Origin: Microbacterium sp. | Lineage (GTDB): Bacteria > Actinomycetota > Actinomycetes > Actinomycetales > Microbacteriaceae | Length of the DNA stretch: 64,000 nucleotides | Reading direction: 5' to 3' | NCBI GenBank assembly: GCA_003248655.1 | Contig: QFPM01000018.1 | Span: 41,008-105,007, forward strand | Shown: piece after piece, positions 57,771-64,000 of the stretch | Numbering within the stretch: the stretch's first letter is position 1 | How the letters are laid out: every line of letters starts with the position of its first letter | Notes under the pieces: model-generated | What the model was told of the DNA's origin: nothing | Seen by the model: only the letters and a program-made list of their open reading frames with translations | Database searches by the model: none | Program-made: the position numbers and the translations under genes

Positions 57771-58457
57771 ATGACCGACGAGCCGCGCCCGAGCGCCCGA
57801 GCCGAGCTCGCGGCCCTCGCCTCGTCGGGCGGCCCGTGGCCGACGCCGCTGCGAGAGCTGGCGCCTGCGGCATCCGCTCGCGCCGCCGCCGTGCTCATGC
57901 TGTTCGGCGTGCTCGATGCCCTGCCGGCGACGCGCGAGGCGCAGGATGCCGCGGTCTCGCGCGACCTCGACGTGCTGCTCCTCGCACGGGCGGCGACGCT
58001 GCGCTCGCACCCGGGGCAGGTGGCGTTCCCGGGTGGCCGGCTCGACCCGGGCGACGACGGGCCCGTCGCCGCGGCGCTCCGCGAGGCGCGGGAAGAGACC
58101 GGGCTCGATCCGTCGGGCGTCGAGGTGCTCGGCTCGCTGCCCGAAGTGCCGTTGGAGTTCTCGGGCCATCGGGTGACGCCCGTGCTCGCGTGGTGGCGGC
58201 ATCCGTCGCCGGTTCATGTCGTCGATGTGGCCGAGTCGGCGGCGGTCTTCCGCGCGCCGGTCGCGGACCTTCTCGACCCGCGTCGCCGCGGCGTCACGGT
58301 CATCCGCCGCGACGGGCTCGAGTGGCGCGGCCCCGCGTTCGAGGTCGACGGACACCTCGTGTGGGGGTTCACCGGCATCCTGCTCGATTCGCTCTTCGAC
58401 CGCCTCGGCTGGACGGAGCCCTGGGACCGCGGCCGCGAGATCCCGCTCCCCGTCTGA
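57771..58457 (+). CDS. Nudix hydrolase, CoA-pyrophosphatase (NudL-like) type
   Basis: A 228-residue Nudix hydrolase. The Nudix box is in FPGGRLDPGDDGPVAAALRE with REETGLDP continuing it; SHPGQVAFPGG before it is the CoA-binding form seen in NudL/PCD1-type CoA pyrophosphatases. It likely removes CoA or oxidised CoA. The gene ends 62 bases before a tRNA. Confidence 0.9.
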   Translation: MTDEPRPSARAELAALASSGGPWPTPLRELAPAASARAAAVLMLFGVLDALPATREAQDAAVSRDLDVLLLARAATLRSHPGQVAFPGGRLDPGDDGPVAAALREAREETGLDPSGVEVLGSLPEVPLEFSGHRVTPVLAWWRHPSPVHVVDVAESAAVFRAPVADLLDPRRRGVTVIRRDGLEWRGPAFEVDGHLVWGFTGILLDSLFDRLGWTEPWDRGREIPLPV

Positions 58458-58519
58458 GCTCGTGCTGCGTGCCGGGTGGGCCGCGGGCGCCGCGCGCGCC
58501 GATGGTAGGCTCTCCCCTT

Positions 58520-58608
58520 GGAAGTGTGTCCGAGCGGCCTAAGGAGCATGGCTGGAATCCATGTAGGCGGGGTAACTCGCCTCGCAGGTTCAAATCCTGT
58601 CACTTCCG
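58520..58608 (+). tRNA. tRNA-Ser(GGA)
   Basis: An 89-base class II tRNA with a seven-base acceptor stem (GGAAGTG with CACTTCC), a long variable arm, a GGTTCAAATCC T-arm and the anticodon GGA in CTGGAATCC, reading UCC and UCU serine codons. The CCA end is not encoded. It is alone, not in a tRNA cluster. Confidence 0.95.
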
Positions 58609-58637
58609 CGCCTCGACGCTCGCGTCGAACGACAGAT

Positions 58638-58666
58638 AGCCCCCGCCCGACTCGGCGGGGGCTTTC
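58638..58666 (+). terminator. Terminator after tRNA-Ser
   Basis: A ten-bp stem (AGCCCCCGCC with its complement) and a six-base loop are followed by TTTCTCGTT, a typical intrinsic terminator about 30 bases after the tRNA. Confidence 0.8.
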
Positions 58667-58674
58667 TCGTTCAA

Positions 58675-58745
58675 CGCCGGATGCCGGCGCCGGATGCCGG
58701 CGCCGCAGACGACGGCGCCGCAGACGACGGCGCCTCAGACGACGA
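58675..58745. repeat. Short tandem repeats at the 3' end of tgpA
   Basis: Two copies of a 13-bp unit (CGCCGGATGCCGG) are followed by about three copies of a 15-bp unit (CGCCGCAGACGACGG). They start in the tRNA-tgpA gap and run into the last codons of the transglutaminase gene. Confidence 0.75.
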
Positions 58746-61020
58746 CGTCGCGGTCGGCGAGGGTCGCGCCCGGTCGCAGGATGAGGGAGCGCGGCAGGCA
58801 CGCGACGCGGGCGCGATCCGATGCGGCGAGGGCCGCGAGCATCCCGCGGCGGACGTCCTCGGCATCCGCGTAGGCCTGCTCCACTGACGGGGCCTCGGCG
58901 CCATAGCTCTCGCGCTCGATCGCGCCGACGAGCCGCGCCGTTGCCTCGTGCGGCGCGTCGTACGCGGCGACGAGCCGCGCTCCGAACGCGCGCGGCGTCT
59001 CGGCGGCGGGAGCGGCGGCGCCGAGGTCGATCGCGGTGTCCTGCACGAGCTGCCAGGCAGCGCCGACCGTGCCGCGCCGCCGCAGGCGCGCCCTCCGCAG
59101 CGCCGCGAGCACGCCGGGCGCCGCGAGCACGACGAACGCTGCCGCGAGCCACGCGAGGAGGGGTCGGGGGTCGAGCGCGCGCACGAACGGTCCGCCGGTC
59201 GCGGAATCCTCGGGGTCGTCGGGGCGGGTCGTCGGGCCGGCGGCCGCGGACTGCGTCGGGGTCGGCGCGGCGCTGGGCGTGCGCGTGACGTCCTGCCCCG
59301 AGTTGTCGACCGGTGAGGTGCTGCTGAGGAAGTTGGTCGCAGTTCCGCGGCCCTTCGTGGGCTCGAACGGCACCCACCCGATGCCGCTGAAGTACACCTC
59401 GGGCCACGCGTGCAGCTCGGCGGTCGTCACTTCCGACACGCGCTGTCCGTCGACGCTCTCGCCGGTCGGGGTGCCGGGAAGGAACCCCACGACGATGCGC
59501 GACGGCATCCCGAGCGTCCTCGCCATGAGGGCGAACGATCCCGCGAAGTGGATGCAGTAGCCCTCCTTCGTGTCGAGGAAGGCGGCGACGGCGCGGACGC
59601 CGGTGTCGTCGAAGCGGTTCTGCACGGGCGTCGTGAGCGAGTAGGTGAACTCCGACCCGCGGAACCAGCTCTGCAGGGCGATGAGCTTGTCGTAGTCGGT
59701 CTCGGCGCCGGCGGTGATCTTCTGCGCGAGCTCGGCGACGATGGGGGGCGTGTCTGCCGGCACGGCGTAGACGTCGACGCCCCGTTCGTCGAGCGTCGCG
59801 CTCGCCGCCTGGATCTGTTCGCGCGTGGGTCGCGGCAGGTGCTGGACGACGTCGTAGCTCTGCCCCTGCGTGTTCGCCTGACTCGTGAGGATCGTGCGGC
59901 TGTACGGCACCGACCGCCACGTGCCCTGCAGCCCTTCGACGTCGACCGCCGGGTAGGGGAGCGGCAGGTACGCCGATGACAGCTGCGTGATGTCGAGGTG
60001 CGTGCGGTACTCCGTCAGGCGGATGCCGTCGTCCACCACGACGGGCTCGAGCGCGCTGTCGGTGAGCTCGATCGACCGCAGCCGGTCGGGCTCCCAGACT
60101 TCGCCGTCGAAGATCGAGAGGGTCGCGACGCGCAGGTTCGGCAGTGACGGGGCGTCGCCGTGCATCGTGAGCACCGGGATCTCCTGCGGGCGGCGGAGGT
60201 CGCGCCCGAGGTCGAGCGACGGGTCGATGCGCGCCGTCGCGCCCGCCACGACAGTGACGACGGTGGGGGTCGGCAGGGCCGGCCCGATCACGAGCGCGCC
60301 GACGATCGCGACGGCGCCGATCGCGACGGCGACCGCGCCGACGCCGCGGCGCGGGCCGGCACCCTGGGCGGTACCACTCGGGGCGGTGCGCTTCTCGCGC
60401 GTGCGATGCTCGGCGCGGATGAGGAGCAGAACGGATGCCGCGACGAGCACGAACGCGAGGGCGTCGAGCTCGGCGGGCACGGCGATCGCGGGGATGAGCC
60501 ACACGAGGACGAGCGCGCTGCCGGCGAGCAGCGGCATCCGCGCGGTCAGGACGACGTGATCGAGCGCGATCGTCAGAAGGCCCAGGGCCGCGACGATGAG
60601 GAAGGTCACCGCGCTGGTCGAGTCGATGGGCGCGACGCCCTCGAGGATCTCGGTGTTCGCCTGCCGAACCTGCGCGGGGATCGCCCCGATGACCGATGGC
60701 GTCGGAATGAACCCGAGCAGCGCGCGCCCCGGGAAGAACATCGCCGTGACGGCACCGGCCCAGACGGCGAGCTCGGCGAGGGTCACCGCGATCGCGGGGG
60801 CTCGGCGGCGGCGCAGCAGATAGCCCACCGCCAGCAGAACGGCCGAGAGGGCGGCCGCGAGCGGCACCCACCTCCCCCCGTGGATGACGCGCAGGAGCGG
60901 CGGGATCGTCGCGAGCAGCCCGAGCCACAGCGCCACGACGAGCATGGCCTCGCCGCGCGAGCGCGCCACCGTCGTGCGCCGCGCGTCGGGCGCCGCTCGC
61001 CGAGCGTCAGACGCCGACAC
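58735..61020 (-). CDS. TgpA-like transglutaminase-core membrane protein (DUF3488/DUF4129)
   Basis: A 761-residue membrane protein. Six membrane helices fill the first ~230 residues; an outward-facing transglutaminase-like domain has the catalytic cysteine in GYCIHFAGSFALMARTLG, the histidine in AELHAWPEVYF and the acidic residue in WVPFEPT. One more helix and a DUF4129 tail end it. Such TgpA proteins are essential or cell-wall-linked in several bacteria. The start GTG 61020 overlaps the DUF58 gene by 14 bases. Last gene of a MoxR-DUF58-TgpA operon. Confidence 0.88.
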   Translation of the reverse strand: MSASDARRAAPDARRTTVARSRGEAMLVVALWLGLLATIPPLLRVIHGGRWVPLAAALSAVLLAVGYLLRRRRAPAIAVTLAELAVWAGAVTAMFFPGRALLGFIPTPSVIGAIPAQVRQANTEILEGVAPIDSTSAVTFLIVAALGLLTIALDHVVLTARMPLLAGSALVLVWLIPAIAVPAELDALAFVLVAASVLLLIRAEHRTREKRTAPSGTAQGAGPRRGVGAVAVAIGAVAIVGALVIGPALPTPTVVTVVAGATARIDPSLDLGRDLRRPQEIPVLTMHGDAPSLPNLRVATLSIFDGEVWEPDRLRSIELTDSALEPVVVDDGIRLTEYRTHLDITQLSSAYLPLPYPAVDVEGLQGTWRSVPYSRTILTSQANTQGQSYDVVQHLPRPTREQIQAASATLDERGVDVYAVPADTPPIVAELAQKITAGAETDYDKLIALQSWFRGSEFTYSLTTPVQNRFDDTGVRAVAAFLDTKEGYCIHFAGSFALMARTLGMPSRIVVGFLPGTPTGESVDGQRVSEVTTAELHAWPEVYFSGIGWVPFEPTKGRGTATNFLSSTSPVDNSGQDVTRTPSAAPTPTQSAAAGPTTRPDDPEDSATGGPFVRALDPRPLLAWLAAAFVVLAAPGVLAALRRARLRRRGTVGAAWQLVQDTAIDLGAAAPAAETPRAFGARLVAAYDAPHEATARLVGAIERESYGAEAPSVEQAYADAEDVRRGMLAALAASDRARVACLPRSLILRPGATLADRDVVV

Positions 61021-62383
61021 GGCGGGCCCCTCTTCCCACGACTCCGGCCCACGCCTCGGCGAGGTCGGCGCCCGCGGCGACGCCGCCGACGCGCCATCCG
61101 GCGGATGCCGCGTGCCCGAGCGCGTCGGCGTGCGCGGAGCCCGCGCGGTGGCTCGCGCCGGGCGTGACGGCGAGCAGCACGGGCAGGATGCTGTGGTGCA
61201 CGAGCGGGCTGAGGACGGCGGCATCCCGCTCGGTGAGGGTGCCGGTGACGTAGACGAGCGGGCCGGTCATCGTGCTGGCGAGGAGGGCGACGAGCGGCTC
61301 CGACGGCGACTCGCGCACGGCGGTCGCGGTGGCGAGCGCGACCGCGAGGCTTTCGACGGCGGCGGTGTCGCCCCCGTCGATCGTGTCGGCGAGGGGGGTG
61401 CCGTCGGCATCCAGCACGGTCACGATGTAGCCCTCGTGCACGAGGCGGGCGGCTGCCGAGACGCACGCGGACACGGCGGTCTCGAAGGGGGGGTCGAGCC
61501 CCGGCATCCGCTGCGCGTCGGCGTCCCACCGGGAGCCCGCGCGGTCGAGGACGACGATGGCTTCGGGGGTCGTCTCTTGCTCTTCCTGTCGCACCATGAG
61601 CTGGTCGCGGTGGGCGCTCGCGCGCCAGTGGATGCGGCGCATCGAATCGCCCGCGACGTAGTGCCGGGGGATGAGGTTGTCGGAGCCCTGACCGAGCTGG
61701 TCGGTCGTGCTGTTCATGCTGCCGCCGGCGTCGCCCGGCTGCTCGGAGAGCGGCGGCAGTTCGACGATCGCGGGGGTGACGGTGAGCGCGAGCGGGCGCC
61801 CGACCGTGCGGCGTCGGCGGGCGAAGCCGAACGGGTCGGTCGCGATGAGGGTGAGCGGACCGATCTGATGGATGCCGCGGCGCAGCGCCCGGGCGGTGTA
61901 GCGGAGCGCCACGGCGGTGCCGCCCGTGCGCATTCCCGACGCGGTCTCGGGAAAGTCGCCTTCCGCCGGTCCGGGGGTGCCGTCGTCGGCGCGCGGGACG
62001 CCCGGGGTTCCCGGGGCGCCGGGGGTGCCCGGGGTTCCGAGGGCGCCCGAGGTTCCGGGGGCGCCCGGGATGCCGCGGATGCCGTCTGGCAGCGCGTCGC
62101 TCCAGCGCCCCGGCCCGCTCGGCAGGGGGGAGCGCAGTTCGATGCGCAGTCGCACGTCGACTGTTCCGCCCGCGCCGACGATGTCGGGGTCGAAGGATCT
62201 GACGACGCTCGCTCCGCGGTGCACGAGGTGAAGGACTGCGACGCTCGCGACGACTGCGACGACGAGGAGGGCGCCGACGTAGACGAGCTCGGCGATGCCG
62301 AACGACTGCGCGGCGACGAAGCACGCGACGGCCAGCGCGAGCGCACCGGTGCCCCGGACGGTCAGGGGCCAGCGTGCTCTCAT
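61007..62383 (-). CDS. DUF58 domain membrane protein
   Basis: A 458-residue protein. Two membrane helices near the start (residues 10-60) precede the DUF58 domain, whose conserved centre is DNLIPRHYVAGDSMRRIHWRASA. Between them lies a Pro/Gly linker with PGAPGTSGALGTPGTPGAPG-like repeats, again encoded by short tandem DNA. DUF58 proteins usually act with MoxR ATPases in assembly or chaperone-like functions. It lies seven bases after the MoxR gene and overlaps tgpA. Confidence 0.88.
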   Translation of the reverse strand: MRARWPLTVRGTGALALAVACFVAAQSFGIAELVYVGALLVVAVVASVAVLHLVHRGASVVRSFDPDIVGAGGTVDVRLRIELRSPLPSGPGRWSDALPDGIRGIPGAPGTSGALGTPGTPGAPGTPGVPRADDGTPGPAEGDFPETASGMRTGGTAVALRYTARALRRGIHQIGPLTLIATDPFGFARRRRTVGRPLALTVTPAIVELPPLSEQPGDAGGSMNSTTDQLGQGSDNLIPRHYVAGDSMRRIHWRASAHRDQLMVRQEEQETTPEAIVVLDRAGSRWDADAQRMPGLDPPFETAVSACVSAAARLVHEGYIVTVLDADGTPLADTIDGGDTAAVESLAVALATATAVRESPSEPLVALLASTMTGPLVYVTGTLTERDAAVLSPLVHHSILPVLLAVTPGASHRAGSAHADALGHAASAGWRVGGVAAGADLAEAWAGVVGRGARRVGV

Positions 62384-62390
62384 GGCGCGG

Positions 62391-63371
<981 letters not shown>

Positions 63372-63480
63372 GCGTGGCCCGTCTTCCGAGGTCGGTGTCG
63401 CCGCGACGTCGCGGTCGCGTGTGCTCGATGCTAACCCGGCCCGGCGACCATCGGGCTGGACGTCGGGTAAACTCGCACCT

Positions 63481-63570
63481 AGCTCTCCGCGAGGCGGCAT
63501 CCAGGCCAAATCCCCCAGGACGGAAACGTAGCAAGGGTAACCAGGCTCTGCCGGGTTCGCGGAGAGTCTT
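63481..63570 (+). ncRNA. ffs: Small signal recognition particle RNA
   Basis: A hairpin RNA of about 85-90 bases. The ends CTCTCCGCGA (63483-63492) and TCGCGGAGAG pair; the apical part holds CCAGGACGGAAACGTAGCAAGG, the helix-8 region bound by Ffh. A TAAACT box at 63468-63473 lies eight bases before the start and a T-rich stretch (CTTACTTTT) follows. It guides ribosomes making membrane proteins to FtsY. The exact ends are approximate. Confidence 0.88.
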
Positions 63571-63592
63571 ACTTTTCCCCGCCGCGTGCATC

Positions 63593-63829
63593 GGTGATTG
63601 AGTAGCCGCCGCACTCCCCTCGGTGATTGAGTAGCCGCCGCACGCGGCGTATCGAAATCACGACGCGCCGCCCTTTCCGGTGATTGAGTAGCCGCCGAAG
63701 GCGGCGTATCGAAATCACGGTGCCCCGCCCGTTCGGTGATTGAGTAGCCGCCGTAGGCGGCGTATCGAAATCACGGCGCACCACTGTTCGGTGATTGAGT
63801 AGCCGCCGTAGGCGGCGTATCGAAATCAC
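63593..63829. repeat. Tandem array of 40-bp palindromic repeats
   Basis: Four 40-bp copies (63622, 63679, 63735, 63790) start GGTGATTGAGTAGCCGCCG and end GGCGGCGTATCGAAATCAC; a half copy begins at 63593. Spacers of 15-17 bases vary. Each copy is an imperfect palindrome. The period falls from 57 to 56 to 55 bases. Confidence 0.9.
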
Positions 63830-63837
63830 GGCGCCCG

Positions 63838-64000
63838 TCAGAACGGCGCCGGCCCCGAATCGTGGACGAGGGCGGGCATGAACGCGATGGGTGGTGCGGG
63901 GGCGTCTTCGCGGTAGATGCGGCCGGTGGGTGAGGTCCATTCGAGGACGCCACCCTTCAGTTGTCGGACCCGCCAGAGGGTGAATTGTTTCATCGAGTGG
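63838..64000 (-). CDS. DUF222/HNH endonuclease-type (13E12 family) protein, C-terminal end
   Basis: The last 53 residues of a gene that continues past the window edge: KQFTLWRVRQLKGGVLEWTS, then TGRIYREDAPAPP and a short tail to the stop at 63838. This matches the C-terminus of DUF222/HNH (13E12-type) proteins, multicopy genes in many actinobacteria that may be mobile or homing-like nucleases. The HNH motif itself lies beyond the window. The repeat array stands directly at its 3' end. Confidence 0.75.
   Translation of the reverse strand, partial: HSMKQFTLWRVRQLKGGVLEWTSPTGRIYREDAPAPPIAFMPALVHDSGPAPF

Noticed and set aside
58214..60928. Minus-strand open frame of 904 codons
   Set aside because: It shifts by one frame over the TgpA gene and is almost all Arg, Pro and Ala; TgpA has all catalytic residues in the other frame.
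63593..63829. CRISPR array
   Set aside because: The spacers are only 15-17 bases and related to each other, the repeats are palindromic with internal changes, and no cas gene is nearby.

Overview
The window is very GC-rich and gene-dense. Its LysE/ArgO exporter with an ArgP-type regulator, actinobacterial cytochrome bd cluster, WXG100-type proteins, tandem intergenic palindromes and DUF222/HNH fragment point to an actinobacterium of the Microbacteriaceae, most likely Microbacterium or a close relative. This is judged from gene content and oligomer style, not from a database search. The words GGATGCC and GGCATCC are strikingly frequent on both strands throughout.

Layout. 1-9290: end of a nitronate monooxygenase, a YdhG/DUF1801 protein, an amino-acid exporter divergent from its LysR regulator, a quinone oxidoreductase, a MarR/DHA2 efflux pair behind three tandem palindromic operators, a YqaJ-type nuclease, and a four-gene minus-strand operon led by a WXG100 protein and a T7SS-signal protein. 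9366-10647: rplJ-rplL with an L10 leader. 10650-15531: LacI regulator divergent from an alpha-glucoside-type ABC importer (binding protein and two permeases). 15545-21857: DUF305/DUF3105 pair, Bcr/CflA exporter, PAP2 phosphatase, SDR-DUF2867 protein and two acetyltransferases. 21854-28550: cytochrome bd oxidase cydAB plus cydDC and a four-cysteine winged-helix regulator. 28734-39087: a large cell-wall-anchored lamin-tail protein, a frameshifted esterase, redox enzymes, a MazEF-like pair, and a run of single genes.

39230-45413 joins a homocysteine-synthase-type PLP enzyme, a coupled FMN monooxygenase and an osmoprotectant-type ABC importer whose binding protein lacks a visible export signal. 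45509-54225 holds a flavin disulfide reductase, PadR regulator, ABC1 kinase, F420-type reductase, M18 aminopeptidase, MsrA and a lactonase. 54265-58457 holds VapBC, a NYN-domain protein coupled to an A1S_2505-like protein, an SDR, an ATP-grasp enzyme and a Nudix hydrolase. 58520-64000: tRNA-Ser(GGA), the MoxR-DUF58-TgpA operon, the SRP RNA gene, an array of 40-bp palindromes and the end of a DUF222/HNH gene.

No prophage, insertion sequence, rRNA or CRISPR was found. The unusual material is mostly structural: several families of intergenic palindromes (four copies of a 58-bp element, two arrays of GAGAAACCA, a 40-bp array), nested inverted repeats (one inside cydD), and short tandem repeats that extend the ends or linkers of otherwise ordinary enzymes. 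Many gene pairs overlap by ATGA, GTGA or TTGA, so translational coupling is common here.
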